Origin: Spirosoma aureum
GTDB lineage: Bacteria > Bacteroidota > Bacteroidia > Cytophagales > Spirosomataceae
DNA: 64,000 bases
Direction of reading: 5' to 3'
Assembly: GCF_011604685.1 (NCBI RefSeq)
Contig: NZ_CP050063.1
Coordinates: 4,672,501-4,736,500 of the forward strand
Below are positions 8,748-17,218 of the stretch, piece after piece. The stretch's first letter is position 1; each line of letters begins with the position of its first letter. The position numbers were made by a program, and so were the translations under genes. The notes under the pieces were generated by a model, which made no database searches, was not told the DNA's origin, and saw only the letters and a program-made list of their open reading frames with translations.

Positions 8748-9629
8748 ATGCCAATGAAATTCAATCATTTCATTCCTGGCACGGTATGTCTAATCGCGTG
8801 CCTGTCAGTGTCGTGCTCAATGTCAAATTTTCAGTTCAAGACCAAACGTGAATCGACGATGGATCAACATAGCATAAACAAAACACTAATCCGTGATTTC
8901 TACAGACGAGCTTTAGGACAGGGCGACATCGATTTTGCCAGGGCAATCGTGGCCGACGGGTATATTCAGCATAGTTCAATGGGCAAACCTGACAAAGCGG
9001 GCCTCCTTGAATCCCTGGAAGCGTTCGGGAAAATGCCCAAACCCGTTACAACCTCAAAACCATTTATGCGATTACTGGCAGAAGGTGATTATGTTGTAAC
9101 AAACATGAGTTTTGGTTGGGGTGACTCACAGAAGGTAGTTGTTGATCTGTTCCGATTTGAAAATGGGCAGGTGATCGAGCATTGGGATGCAATTCAGGAT
9201 CAGCCTGAATCCACCCACAACGGGAATGCCATGATGGATGGAGCCGTGGAGGCCGATACGACCGAGCCAACAGAAACCAACAAAGCAGTAGTCGCTGATT
9301 ATTACCAACGAGTTTTGATTCAGCGACAAACTGACCGGCTTGCCGACTTTGTGGCGGTAGATCTTGTTCAGCACAATCCCGAAATAGCTAATGGAACTGC
9401 CGGTTTGCTGGCGTATTTTAGTCGGGGAGCCGATGATTTCTCCATGAATAAGGTACACCGGATAATTGGTGAAGGCAATTTTGTGGTTGTTCAGGCGGAG
9501 GGAGAACTGGCAGGGAAGCCGACGGTATTCTATGATATATTCCGTTTGATAGGAGGGGAGATCGTCGAGCAATGGGCTGTTAGCCAGGCTATACCAGCTA
9601 ATATGCCTCATGAAAACGGTATACTTTAA
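8748..9629 (+). CDS. Lipoprotein with two tandem SnoaL-like domains
   Basis: A protein of about 293 residues. The N-terminus MPMKFNHF continues into a hydrophobic stretch ending in the lipobox LSVSC, so it is probably a lipoprotein. Two copies of a SnoaL-like (NTF2 fold) domain follow. Copy one runs from NKTLIRDFYRRALGQGD to VIEHWDAIQ; copy two runs from NKAVVADYYQRVL to IVEQWAVSQ. Each shows the typical D...R...G.IVEHWD ending. Members of this fold include cyclases, isomerases and non-catalytic binders, so no reaction is assigned. A TTG start at 8679 is also possible but would hide the signal sequence. A cytoplasmic start at MDQHSINK cannot be excluded. Confidence 0.75.
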   Translation: MPMKFNHFIPGTVCLIACLSVSCSMSNFQFKTKRESTMDQHSINKTLIRDFYRRALGQGDIDFARAIVADGYIQHSSMGKPDKAGLLESLEAFGKMPKPVTTSKPFMRLLAEGDYVVTNMSFGWGDSQKVVVDLFRFENGQVIEHWDAIQDQPESTHNGNAMMDGAVEADTTEPTETNKAVVADYYQRVLIQRQTDRLADFVAVDLVQHNPEIANGTAGLLAYFSRGADDFSMNKVHRIIGEGNFVVVQAEGELAGKPTVFYDIFRLIGGEIVEQWAVSQAIPANMPHENGIL

Positions 9630-9678
9630 GGATGTTTAAGCGGGTCAGATTTTCTGCCTGTTGCAAGCTAATGGATCA

Positions 9679-9713
9679 AAAAAAACCCGGCAGCGCTACG
9701 CATTCGGGTTTTT
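9679..9713. terminator. Bidirectional terminator between convergent genes
   Basis: AAAAACCCG at 9681-9689 pairs with CGGGTTTTT at 9705-9713. It sits between the plus-strand SnoaL gene and a minus-strand lipoprotein gene and has A- and T-runs on both sides. Confidence 0.8.
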
Positions 9714-9731
9714 AATATTAATGCCACTCCT

Positions 9732-10760
9732 TTATTGATACTGAATGTACATGGGTTTAGGAGTCAAGGCCAGTACTTCTTCGGGGGTCATGATACGCGA
9801 GCCTTGCTTACGGAAATCATTATCGTAAAACAGCTTGAAGCCTGTATACTGAACCGGTTCTTTCTGAATGTAATCGTGGTACGAATCTTTTTTCAGTACC
9901 GGTGGGCCCCAACCGTCCATATCCATCACGATCTGTACATTGGGATCAAGCTTAATGTTTTTGTAGTTCTTGATCATGCCCTGCGTAAAGCGGTGAACGA
10001 CCAGCACTTTGGGTGGCAACTTATATTCTTTTACCATACGGCTTAGAAACTGCACCGCCTGGTTAACATCAGCGGCATCGTAGCTACCAATTTTAGTGCC
10101 TGGTTTAGCGCCTGTTACCATTGAGAACTCCGGATCAATACCAAGATGCACAAACGGCAGTTTCAGGTACTTTCCCAAGAATTCCATCTCCGGGCCAAGT
10201 GGCGCATGGCCCCGCTGAATGTCCAGAAACACAATCGCTTTGTGTTCATTGCCCCATTTCAAGACTTTCTTGATGGTTTTGTCTGACATGCGCATACGGT
10301 AGCCGCCATCTTTACCGGGTGCTCCCTGAGCCGATATAGCTACCAGATGAAGGGCAGGCTGAATGGGCGTTGCAGGGTCTGCTTTTTCCCAGTTTTTTAT
10401 TTCCCGGTCGAGCCTGTCCAGCATTTCCTCTTTAGGATACTTACCCAGAATTCCCATTTTCTTGGAATGAGGATTACCATAGTACGCGAAGATTCGCTTT
10501 TGGGGAAGAATAGCTCCCTCTGGCGCGTATGTGAGTGAATCGAGTGTGGAGTCTCCCGTGGATACCGCACGATTTGACGCCATTGGTCGGGCTTCAGTCG
10601 CGGGCTTTTCTGACGAGTCAACCTTGGCGTTTGCCGGCTCGGCTGATGCTTCAGCAGTGATTTTGCCGGTTTGAGCGGTATTTTCCTGTTTAGATTGGGA
10701 AGTGCAGCCAGTAAGTTGACTGAGAGCCAGCAGAGAGAGTGCGGCCAGGGGGAAACGCAT
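9732..10760 (-). CDS. Conserved lipoprotein of unknown function
   Basis: A protein of about 342 residues. MRFPLAALSLLALSQLTGC is a clear lipoprotein signal with the lipobox LTGC. A low-complexity linker rich in Ala, Glu and Lys (to about residue 80) precedes a globular domain starting ILPQKRIFAYYGNP. That domain has alternating hydrophobic strands and conserved-looking acidic motifs (VFLDIQRGH, HLGIDPEFSM, VMDMDGWGPP), suggestive of a TIM-barrel or glycosidase-like fold, but I recognise no catalytic signature. An in-frame TTG exists 9 bases upstream; the ATG at 10758-10760 is chosen for the signal peptide. It probably faces the periplasm or outer membrane. Confidence 0.75.
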   Translation of the reverse strand: MRFPLAALSLLALSQLTGCTSQSKQENTAQTGKITAEASAEPANAKVDSSEKPATEARPMASNRAVSTGDSTLDSLTYAPEGAILPQKRIFAYYGNPHSKKMGILGKYPKEEMLDRLDREIKNWEKADPATPIQPALHLVAISAQGAPGKDGGYRMRMSDKTIKKVLKWGNEHKAIVFLDIQRGHAPLGPEMEFLGKYLKLPFVHLGIDPEFSMVTGAKPGTKIGSYDAADVNQAVQFLSRMVKEYKLPPKVLVVHRFTQGMIKNYKNIKLDPNVQIVMDMDGWGPPVLKKDSYHDYIQKEPVQYTGFKLFYDNDFRKQGSRIMTPEEVLALTPKPMYIQYQ

Positions 10761-10863
10761 GTTAATCAACTAGGTTAGAAGGATAAGTCGTGAGAAAAGG
10801 GCTACGTTTCACATGAATGAACGCTTAGCCTAGGGTGCAAGTATAGAATCTTATTGTAACTTT

Positions 10864-11484
10864 TCAAAGCATTAATTCGCCTAAGCCCTGTCGAATTATC
10901 GAAAAATCGTCATCGGTAGCGTCAATGATCGTTGAGGGGATATTACCCCCGTAGCCTCCATCGATTACGATATCGACCTGATGCTGGAACTTCTCGAAGA
11001 TTAACTCCGGATCGGTCGAATACTCAATGACCTCATCTTCATCGCGGATCGATGTTGTAATAATTGGATTTCCCAGTTCATGGACGATCTGGCGGGGAAT
11101 GCTATTGTCAGGAACACGAATACCCACTGTTTTCTTATTCGTATTGAGCAGTTTTGGTACGCTGCCGCTTGCTTCCAGAATGAACGTAAAAGGTCCAGGC
11201 AACAATTTTTTCATGAGCTTAAACGCCTGATTGCTCACTCGGGCATAATCGGCAATATGGCTCAGGTCGTAGCAGATGAATGAAAAATCGTTTTTTGCTG
11301 GCTTTATCCCCTTGATTCGAGCTACGCGTTCAACAGACCGGGCGTTATGGATATCGCAACCCATACCATAAATTGTATCGGTTGGGTAAATAATAACGGC
11401 CCCATCGCGTAACGCTTTCACGATATAGTCAATACGTCGAGGGTCGGGGTTTTGAGGATATAGTTTAATGAATTCAGCTGGCAT
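10864..11484 (-). CDS. Sua5/YciO/YrdC family protein (threonylcarbamoyl-AMP synthase-like)
   Basis: A 206-residue protein of the YrdC/Sua5 fold. Members make threonylcarbamoyl-AMP from threonine, bicarbonate and ATP for the t6A modification of tRNA. Diagnostic segments are the [13 protein letters not shown] nucleotide/threonine-binding motif near residue 33, [20 protein letters not shown], a [10 protein letters not shown] segment and VGIRVPDN. It lacks the C-terminal Sua5 domain. The KPAKNDFSF variation resembles the YciO branch, whose own role is less clear, so I give no symbol. A hairpin built from GTTTACAG words lies just upstream. Confidence 0.88.
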   Translation of the reverse strand: MPAEFIKLYPQNPDPRRIDYIVKALRDGAVIIYPTDTIYGMGCDIHNARSVERVARIKGIKPAKNDFSFICYDLSHIADYARVSNQAFKLMKKLLPGPFTFILEASGSVPKLLNTNKKTVGIRVPDNSIPRQIVHELGNPIITTSIRDEDEVIEYSTDPELIFEKFQHQVDIVIDGGYGGNIPSTIIDATDDDFSIIRQGLGELML

Positions 11485-11494
11485 GGGATATCGG

Positions 11495-11565
11495 GTTTAC
11501 AGCTTTTGGTTAGCCCAGATCGCAAATGGGGCTTTCAGGCTAATGCTTAACTGAAAACTGTAAAC
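11495..11565. repeat. Imperfect inverted repeat with GTTTACAG / CTGTAAAC ends
   Basis: GTTTACAG at 11495-11502 and CTGTAAAC at 11558-11565 are perfect complements. Inside them, TTAGCC and GGCTAA also pair. The inner word AACTGAAAACTG recurs near 38786-38825. It lies between the glycosyltransferase and the Sua5-like gene. Confidence 0.6.
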
Positions 11566-11575
11566 TGCAAACAGG

Positions 11576-12619
11576 CTAAACCAGTTTCACCTGTGGATAG
11601 GGAGATTGGTGAGCCCGATTCCATTTAAGGTAATGCCGATATAAGCTGTTGACGGGCGGATGGAAATGGTTTAGGCTGAGAATCAGATTGGTTAACAGGT
11701 CTGGTTGCTCGATGTATTGTAATAACTGCCCGAATTGAGCTACTAATTCAAACTGTTCTGTATAGAATGATTTTCGAATAAATTTTCGAATCCGACCCGC
11801 CAGTGCCTGGTATTCGGCGGGGGTGGTGCAACGGTCAAAGGCTTTATAACATACCGCTAATGATGAGCTAAGCAATTGGTTCTCCGGTAACACAACCTGA
11901 GCCTGCATTGAATTTGGAAGCCGACGTTTTAGCGTTAAGACCTCGTCGAGATAAGCATAATGATAGATTCGGGATGAACGCACCCAAAAATCAAAATCCT
12001 CAAACGATAGCGTTTCGTCGTATCCTCCGAGCTCATTCAGCACATCGCGACGCATCATCATGGTTGGCGTGCAGATAAAGTAAGACTCCAGAATCTGCTG
12101 AAATACGTCTCCTGAAGGTACTTTAGTTCGAGCTCGACCATCGGAATCGACGGCGTAGTGAATGGCAATTTCTTTGCCTTGCTCGTCAATGTAAACTGCG
12201 TTCGAAAAGACAACGGCATAAGGCCCTGACAGTTGTTCGAATAAGTCGGCCTGCTGAGCAATCCGGTTCGGCAGGAGTACATCATCGGCAGCCAGATCAA
12301 TCACATATCGGCCACCCGCTAAAGCAAGTCCCTGATTAAAAGCCCGGTTTAAGCCAAGATTGGTAAGATTTTTGAGGAACCGTACGGCCTGATGCGTTTG
12401 TACGAAACTGGTAATCAGTTCGGCAGAACGATCAGTACTGCCATTATCGATAACAATCAGTTCAACATTCGGATAATTCTGGTCAACTACAGATTGAAGT
12501 GCTTGTTCAATATAGGCTTCATGGTTATAACTGGTGCAGATAACACTTACCCACGGCTTAATCCGATTGAGGTAAGGACTCATCGGGAGTGGGTTAGATT
12601 GGCCAGTAACAGAAATCAT
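11576..12619 (-). CDS. Family 2 glycosyltransferase
   Basis: A 347-residue GT2 (GT-A fold) enzyme transferring a sugar from a nucleotide donor. The catalytic domain begins WVSVICTSYNHEAYIEQAL at about residue 23, followed by ELIVIDNGSTDRS and the DxD-like site LAADDVLLPNR near residue 110. A conserved GGYDE and FDFWVR segment follows near 215-235, the acceptor-side region. No transmembrane helix is visible, so it is cytosolic or membrane-associated. A second start (MSPYLNRIK) lies 12 residues downstream. There are no other polysaccharide genes nearby, so the product is unknown. Confidence 0.88.
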   Translation of the reverse strand: MISVTGQSNPLPMSPYLNRIKPWVSVICTSYNHEAYIEQALQSVVDQNYPNVELIVIDNGSTDRSAELITSFVQTHQAVRFLKNLTNLGLNRAFNQGLALAGGRYVIDLAADDVLLPNRIAQQADLFEQLSGPYAVVFSNAVYIDEQGKEIAIHYAVDSDGRARTKVPSGDVFQQILESYFICTPTMMMRRDVLNELGGYDETLSFEDFDFWVRSSRIYHYAYLDEVLTLKRRLPNSMQAQVVLPENQLLSSSLAVCYKAFDRCTTPAEYQALAGRIRKFIRKSFYTEQFELVAQFGQLLQYIEQPDLLTNLILSLNHFHPPVNSLYRHYLKWNRAHQSPYPQVKLV

Positions 12620-12867
12620 ACAGGCTGATCAATTAATAGAACGGCAGAAATAAAAGTAACTATGTATTCAATACTAAACTATACAGCAATACTACAAACG
12701 GTTTGTCACCGAATTTCTGTTTTTTGAGCAAACGGAAAAAAGAATACGTGTTGGCTAAATAAATAATGGAATTGGCACGGTTTTTCGACATTAATTAAAA
12801 AACGGATTCAGAAGACGACAGCAACTGGAGTCGGACGACCGTACTTACATTTATGGGTTAGGGTTTG

Positions 12868-12900
12868 CAAACGCCATCTTAGTATTCTAGGTGGCGTTTG
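12868..12900 (-). terminator. Hairpin overlapping the stop of the YihY gene
   Basis: CAAACGCCA at 12868-12876 pairs with TGGCGTTTG at 12892-12900. The stem overlaps the TAG stop of the upstream minus-strand gene. No long T-run follows, so termination strength is uncertain. Confidence 0.5.
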
Positions 12901-13831
12901 TTGTTTTTTCGGCAACGCTGGGATTACGTTCACCTTCGAGGTCATAAAGCGCAACGTTCATCTCGAAACCAATAATCAGCAATAACGAAATTAGATTGAT
13001 CCAGATCATCAGCGCAATCAGCGTACCGATGGAACCATAGACTTTATTATACGAGCTGAAATTGGAAACATAGTACGAAAAACCGAGTGTCGTCAGCACA
13101 ATCAGGACCGATGCGGTAACCGATCCGGGTGTAACAAATGCCCATTTCATGCGAACGTCAGGGCCGAAGTGATAAATGACCGAAACCGCTGCCACAAATA
13201 CCGCGAAAACCAGCAGATAGCGGCCTAAAGCCAGCAGGTTGATGAAAATAAGGTTATTCAGAATGCCAAAATGTAACAGGTAGTCGCTTACGACACCCCC
13301 AACAATAAGCACGATAATGGCCAGAATAAGCGCAACCGCCAGAATAAACGTTAAGCCAATGGCAACGGCCCGTACCTGAAAAAATCCACGTCTGTCCTGG
13401 GTTTCGTTGGATGAATTAAAGGCATTCATCAGGGCAACAACCCCACTGGTTGCTGAATAAAGTGCCAGCAGAAAGCCAAAAGAGAGCACACCTCCTCGCG
13501 GGCGACTAATGATGTCTCGAATCGTTGTATCAACCGAACTGAATGTGTCGCCGGGTAAAACTTCCTTCAGAAACCCCATTATTTGCTCCTCGAGATTAGG
13601 AACGGGAATGTAAGGAATAAGTGTAAACAGAAAAATGACTGTAGGAAAGACAGACAAAATAAGGCTGTACGATACCGAAGCTGCTCGCTCACTGGTATCG
13701 TTCTCCGTGATTTTATCGCCCATCTTTTTTAGAAAATCGTACCAGCTTCGCTTTGAGTTGAACGGCTTATGATCACGGAGCCATACGCGTGTACCACGCA
13801 ACGCCTTGAAGCTCAACAGTTTTTCAATCAT
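12887..13831 (-). CDS. YihY/BrkB family inner-membrane protein
   Basis: A 314-residue polytopic membrane protein of the YihY (formerly BrkB/RNase BN) family. It has about six hydrophobic segments, including ASVSYSLILSVFPTVIFLF, GLTFILAVALILAIIVLIV and IALMIWINLISLLLIIGFE. The typical family features FFSxxP/RGGVLSFGFLLALYSATSG and YKVYGSIGTLIALMIWI are seen. The early assignment of some members as RNase BN was wrong; proposed transport functions are unproven. It stands alone between hairpins and ends in charged residues facing the cytoplasm. Confidence 0.88.
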   Translation of the reverse strand: MIEKLLSFKALRGTRVWLRDHKPFNSKRSWYDFLKKMGDKITENDTSERAASVSYSLILSVFPTVIFLFTLIPYIPVPNLEEQIMGFLKEVLPGDTFSSVDTTIRDIISRPRGGVLSFGFLLALYSATSGVVALMNAFNSSNETQDRRGFFQVRAVAIGLTFILAVALILAIIVLIVGGVVSDYLLHFGILNNLIFINLLALGRYLLVFAVFVAAVSVIYHFGPDVRMKWAFVTPGSVTASVLIVLTTLGFSYYVSNFSSYNKVYGSIGTLIALMIWINLISLLLIIGFEMNVALYDLEGERNPSVAEKTTNAT

Positions 13832-13910
13832 ACATAAGTCGATAAAGTAATAAGCCGCTAATCAATGAAATACGGGCTCATTAGTAACTCATTGACTGTT
13901 TTTTAACCGG

Positions 13911-14321
13911 CTACTCAAAAAAAGGTTTAGCTGCTTCTACCAAATCGGCTGGAGCAGGACCGGGGCGACCTGTGGCTGATTTAAGAAAAATGAGCGTGGT
14001 TTCACCCGTATTGAGTAATTGGCCGTCTTGATTGAAGATTTCGTATCGGAACAGAATACGTGTCGTAGGAAGCTGAGGAATGGTAACCCGTATCGTGAGT
14101 AAATCGTCGTATTTAGCGGGTCGAATAAAGCGGGAACTCATGTCGTAAACGGGCATTCCAATTCCGCGCGCTTCGAGATTTTTGTACTCCATACCCAAAT
14201 GTCGAAGCGCTTCAACACGCCCAATTTCATAAAATCGGGCATAATTGCCATAATAAACGATACCCATCTGGTCGGTATCGTAGTATCGAACACGGATATC
14301 TGTAACGTCGTGAACAAACAT
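13911..14321 (-). CDS. Acyl-CoA thioesterase, YbgC/FadM hotdog family
   Basis: A 136-residue single hotdog-domain thioesterase, a cytoplasmic hydrolase of short or long acyl-CoA. The signature is at the N-terminus: RVRYYDTDQMGIVYYGNY at about residues 9-26, with the catalytic Asp of the 4-hydroxybenzoyl-CoA thioesterase type, followed by YEIGRVEALRHLG. The length is normal for the family. It lies upstream of yihY on the same strand and downstream of mltG, but a hairpin separates it from mltG. No Tol-Pal genes are beside it, so the substrate is not indicated by context. Confidence 0.9.
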   Translation of the reverse strand: MFVHDVTDIRVRYYDTDQMGIVYYGNYARFYEIGRVEALRHLGMEYKNLEARGIGMPVYDMSSRFIRPAKYDDLLTIRVTIPQLPTTRILFRYEIFNQDGQLLNTGETTLIFLKSATGRPGPAPADLVEAAKPFFE

Positions 14322-14345
14322 AAAGTGGGCTTAAGCAACTAGTAA

Positions 14346-14400
14346 AGACAATCGGCATAACTAAGAGATTAATCAATTGCCTTAGTTACGCCGATTGTCT
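14346..14400 (-). terminator. Long hairpin overlapping the mltG stop codon
   Basis: Twenty-base arms beginning AGACAATCGGC and ending GCCGATTGTCT pair with a single mismatch around a 15-base loop. The arm covers the first bases of the mltG stop. It probably ends the mltG transcript on the minus strand. Confidence 0.65.
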
Positions 14401-15436
14401 ATTTCATTATTTTCATCCGTGTCAACGCCTGCTGATAGAGACGGGCGTTGGCTAAATGTTCGGCCAGTGTTTTCGAGAAGGTATGGTAGCCGTTGAAATT
14501 GGCATTAACCACAAAATAAAGGTAATCGTGTTGCTCGGCATTCAATACGGCGTCAATAGTTGCTGGGGCCGGTAAATTAATTGGACCCGGTGGCAGACCC
14601 GTATATCGATAGGTGTTGTAAGGCGAATCGACGGTAAGCTGACGATTGAGCAATCGGCGAATGCTAAAATCGCGTAGGGCAAATATTACCGTCGGATCAG
14701 CTTCGAGTTTGATACCCTGCTTCAGGCGGTTGAGGTAAACACCGGCAACACGGGGTTGTTCATCCCGTTTATTGGTTTCGGCAGCCACAATAGACGCCAG
14801 AACCTGGGTTTGTGTCTGGCTTAATCCCAGTGCTTTGGCTTTGGCCTGCCTTTCGGGGGTCCAGAATTTTTTGTATTCGCTACCCATTCGCTCCAGAAAA
14901 GCCTCGGGTTTGATCGTCCAGAAAAATTCGTAGGTGTTTGGTAGAAACAGACAAACGATGGTCGTCGTATCAAAGCCAAATTTCTCACACGTGGCCGGAT
15001 CGTTAAGAAGATTGCCAAGCGCATCGGGGCCAAATTCGAATTTGCTGCCTAATCGCTGGATCAGGTCGCTCTTCATGCGCATGGAGTTGAACGTTACGGG
15101 CATAGCGTCCTGACTGCCACTACGAAGTTTAACGAGAGCGTCCCGGTTGCCCATCCGTGGTTTGATCTCATACCGTCCTTCTTTTACACGCTCAGGGTAC
15201 TTCATCAATTTAGCCAGGAAACGAAACGACAGTTCATCATTTATAACCCGATGTGTTTTAAGCGTATCCATCACCGACTCGAAAGAAGAGCCTCTCGGAA
15301 TGAGTAGGGCAAAGGTTTTATCATTGTCCCTGACCTGAAGGTTTGGGCTTTTAAAGATCTGCCAGAAGTAAAAGGTAAACGTCGTTAGCAGGATGGAAAC
15401 GGTGAGAAATAAGCCAATTTTAAGATTGCGAGACAT
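14399..15436 (-). CDS. mltG: Endolytic murein transglycosylase MltG
   Basis: A 345-residue inner-membrane protein that cuts nascent glycan strands in the periplasm and so sets their length. One N-terminal transmembrane anchor (residues about 5-28) precedes a LysM-like region and the YceG catalytic domain. The catalytic stretch QVLASIVAAETNKRDE places a Glu at position 220, aligned by my recollection with the catalytic Glu of E. coli MltG. LEADPTVIFAL, YNTYRYTGLPPGPI and YLYFV are further family motifs. The length matches the family. Confidence 0.92.
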   Translation of the reverse strand: MSRNLKIGLFLTVSILLTTFTFYFWQIFKSPNLQVRDNDKTFALLIPRGSSFESVMDTLKTHRVINDELSFRFLAKLMKYPERVKEGRYEIKPRMGNRDALVKLRSGSQDAMPVTFNSMRMKSDLIQRLGSKFEFGPDALGNLLNDPATCEKFGFDTTTIVCLFLPNTYEFFWTIKPEAFLERMGSEYKKFWTPERQAKAKALGLSQTQTQVLASIVAAETNKRDEQPRVAGVYLNRLKQGIKLEADPTVIFALRDFSIRRLLNRQLTVDSPYNTYRYTGLPPGPINLPAPATIDAVLNAEQHDYLYFVVNANFNGYHTFSKTLAEHLANARLYQQALTRMKIMK

Positions 15437-15811
15437 AACAAATGGATAAGTTATGATTTACGGAAGGTAACGCGACGTTGCAGTACATTAGTGCAGAAGT
15501 GCTTTAATGAATGCCTTAAACATGACAGAAGTTGCCGTCAGACATGCCTGCTGTAAATCGTCCACATAAAGATGAGGAAGAGAGTAGGTGGTTGATTTAT
15601 AGGTTGTTATGGGGGTATTGGAGAAATGCACCGGTAATTAACAGGTTGGTTTTGATTTCGGGCGGCAAGTTACTACAAAAATGAAAACCCCGTTGGCTGG
15701 TTAGAAGGTATTCTGCTAAACAGCAATCAGACTAACCAGCACTAATTATTGGTTTGTGATGGGTTAGTTCTGGTGTCAATGGGACCTGTAGTACAAATTT
15801 AGTGCAAAGGC
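15437..15811. other. Intergenic gap with one short inverted repeat
   Basis: About 375 bases with no gene I can support. GCTGGTTAG at 15696-15704 and CTAACCAGC at 15732-15740 form a 9-bp perfect stem that might end the minus-strand receiver gene. Nothing else stands out. Confidence 0.5.
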
Positions 15812-16252
15812 TCAACCATCTTTTTCAAACCAGATACCTGGTAAACTAACGGTCTCGTACCAATAAATTCGTAACCGGCTCAGGTAATCTTTCCATTCGG
15901 TATAACTATACGGTTTGCTTGTAAACGAAGTAGCTCCTAGTTCGTATGCTTCCCGAATTTGGTGGGGTGATTCACTCGCGGAGAGCATAATAGTTGGCAC
16001 GAAACGGCCTTGAGGATGGCATCGAAGGAGCGATAAAAAGCCAAGCCCTTCACCATCACTTTCCAGATTTATATCCAGCAAAATAAGTTTAGGGCCTTTA
16101 CCTTCGAGATTTTCCAGGTAGGAGGTTGCATCCCCAAAACTACGAACAGGTGTAAAGGAAGCTTCTGGAAAATTGGTTTTTGCAGCTCGCTGGAGAATTT
16201 CGGCAATAGCCGGATCATCATCAACGACTAATATAGGGAAATGGTAAGCCAT
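15812..16252 (-). CDS. Stand-alone response-regulator receiver protein
   Basis: A 146-residue single-domain receiver. The acidic pocket is VVDDDP at 9-14, the phosphoacceptor is Asp60 in LILLDINLE, the switch Ser lies in MLSASES, and the conserved Lys is in SFTSKPYSY. No output domain follows. The last 20 residues (YWYETVSLPGIWFE) resemble the tail of the receiver at 19.9 kb (YWFETVQLP), so the two are probably paralogs acting in related phosphorelays. The kinase is not adjacent; the PAS kinase at 18-19.3 kb is the nearest candidate. Confidence 0.88.
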   Translation of the reverse strand: MAYHFPILVVDDDPAIAEILQRAAKTNFPEASFTPVRSFGDATSYLENLEGKGPKLILLDINLESDGEGLGFLSLLRCHPQGRFVPTIMLSASESPHQIREAYELGATSFTSKPYSYTEWKDYLSRLRIYWYETVSLPGIWFEKDG

Positions 16253-16298
16253 ACAACATTACTGAATAGGCAAGGGGAACAATACTCAATACCCCAGT

Positions 16299-16595
16299 CT
16301 ACTTATTCTCAATATCATTGATAAGTTGAACGATGGCATCCTGATTTGTGGATTGAGTTGACCCGGCCAATGTAGACAACCGTTCCTTGATATCCTGCCA
16401 TTGAGAAACAGATAGCAAAATTGCCTCGACTTTAAACTCAACTGAATCACCGATATCGATCTGCTCTACGGGTAGAGGATCTAAAAGCGTTTTGGCGAAT
16501 TCGGATCGAAGCCGGTCTTTTGCATACGGCACTGGGTCCAGATTGGCGTCTTTGAGTATTTGTTTAGAGTAGGTCTTTGTTTTTTTCCACCACAT
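16299..16595 (-). CDS. Small hypothetical protein
   Basis: A 98-residue protein beginning MWWKKTKTYSKQIL and ending IVQLINDIENK. It is charged, without signal peptide or membrane span. The middle (VEQIDIGDSVEFKVEAILLS) looks like a beta-strand pair flanked by helices. I recognise no family. It lies upstream of the lone receiver on the same strand with a 46-base gap, so the two are likely co-transcribed. Confidence 0.6.
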   Translation of the reverse strand: MWWKKTKTYSKQILKDANLDPVPYAKDRLRSEFAKTLLDPLPVEQIDIGDSVEFKVEAILLSVSQWQDIKERLSTLAGSTQSTNQDAIVQLINDIENK

Positions 16596-16935
16596 GATAC
16601 TTGAAAAAATTTGCTGCTAACGTAACACAATTTGTGATATTATGTTCTTGTCAAGTGAAAAAGATAAATGGCTTTTGACTTGAATTACAATACCGTAGTC
16701 CGTGCGATTGATCTTATCATGTGAGCATAGACTTGTTCAGGCAACTCGTCAGAAGTAGTTGGTAATGGAAGACTTTTACTGTTTTCCTGTCAATCTTCTA
16801 AAGCCACAGGCGGAGGTTTACGAAAAATTAGTACTTTTGTGGCCGGTTAAAGCGAATTGTAGAAAAAAGAAACAGAACAAGTATCTCTCTTTATCTACCA
16901 ATCGCCCCAAACCGACTTATTTACGCCCTGCCCCT
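16596..16935. other. Intergenic gap holding the tRNA-Ser promoter
   Basis: About 340 bases between a minus-strand gene and tRNA-Ser. Apart from the promoter box at 16832 I see nothing coding. Confidence 0.5.
16832..16839 (+). promoter_or_regulatory. Bacteroidota -7 box (TACTTTTG) for tRNA-Ser
   Basis: The box is identical to that before tRNA-Leu and lies about 97 bases before tRNA-Ser. A clear TTG at -33 is missing. Confidence 0.55.
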
Positions 16936-17022
16936 AGAGAGGTGTCCGAGTGGTTGAAGGAGCACGCCTGGAAAGTGTGTATGCGGGCAACCGTATCGAG
17001 GGTTCGAATCCCTTCCTCTCTG
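16936..17022 (+). tRNA. tRNA-Ser (anticodon GGA)
   Basis: The acceptor AGAGAGG pairs with CCTCTCT. The D-arm begins TGTCCGAGTGG, the anticodon loop is CTGGAAA within a CACGC/GTGTG stem, the variable arm is long, and the T-loop is GGTTCGAATCC. The discriminator is G at 17022, as usual for serine. No CCA is encoded. Confidence 0.95.
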
Positions 17023-17036
17023 CAGAATCAACGTAG

Positions 17037-17066
17037 AAGGCTGTTGCTGAGCAAGTAACAGCCTTT
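17037..17066 (+). terminator. Terminator after tRNA-Ser
   Basis: AAGGCTGTT at 17037-17045 pairs with AACAGCCTT at 17057-17065 and is followed by a short T-run. It begins 15 bases past the tRNA. Confidence 0.75.
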
Positions 17067-17193
17067 TGCAATATGTACCTGACTGAACGTCGCAAAAGAT
17101 CAGTTGTTACTTCTAGCCAACCGGCACTCAGTGGTGCAATGAATAACCCACCTTACATGTGTATAGATCACTCAGATCCAATCACAAATAGTC

Positions 17194-17201
17194 TATATTT
17201 G
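17194..17201 (+). promoter_or_regulatory. Likely -7 box (TATATTTG) for the rsbQ-like operon
   Basis: TATATTTG matches TAnnTTTG and stands 17 bases before the ATG of the RsbQ-like gene, giving a very short leader. The -33 element is weak. Confidence 0.5.
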
Positions 17202-17218
17202 CTTTAAACCCAACTAGA

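Noticed and set aside
14399..15436. Loss of catalytic residue in MltG because VEKET of other species reads VAAET
   Set aside because: The Glu directly before Thr, which I believe to be the catalytic one, is kept; only a neighbouring residue differs.
16759..17058. Open frame of 99 codons reading through tRNA-Ser
   Set aside because: It overlaps the complete tRNA gene and its terminator, and its translation has no family features.
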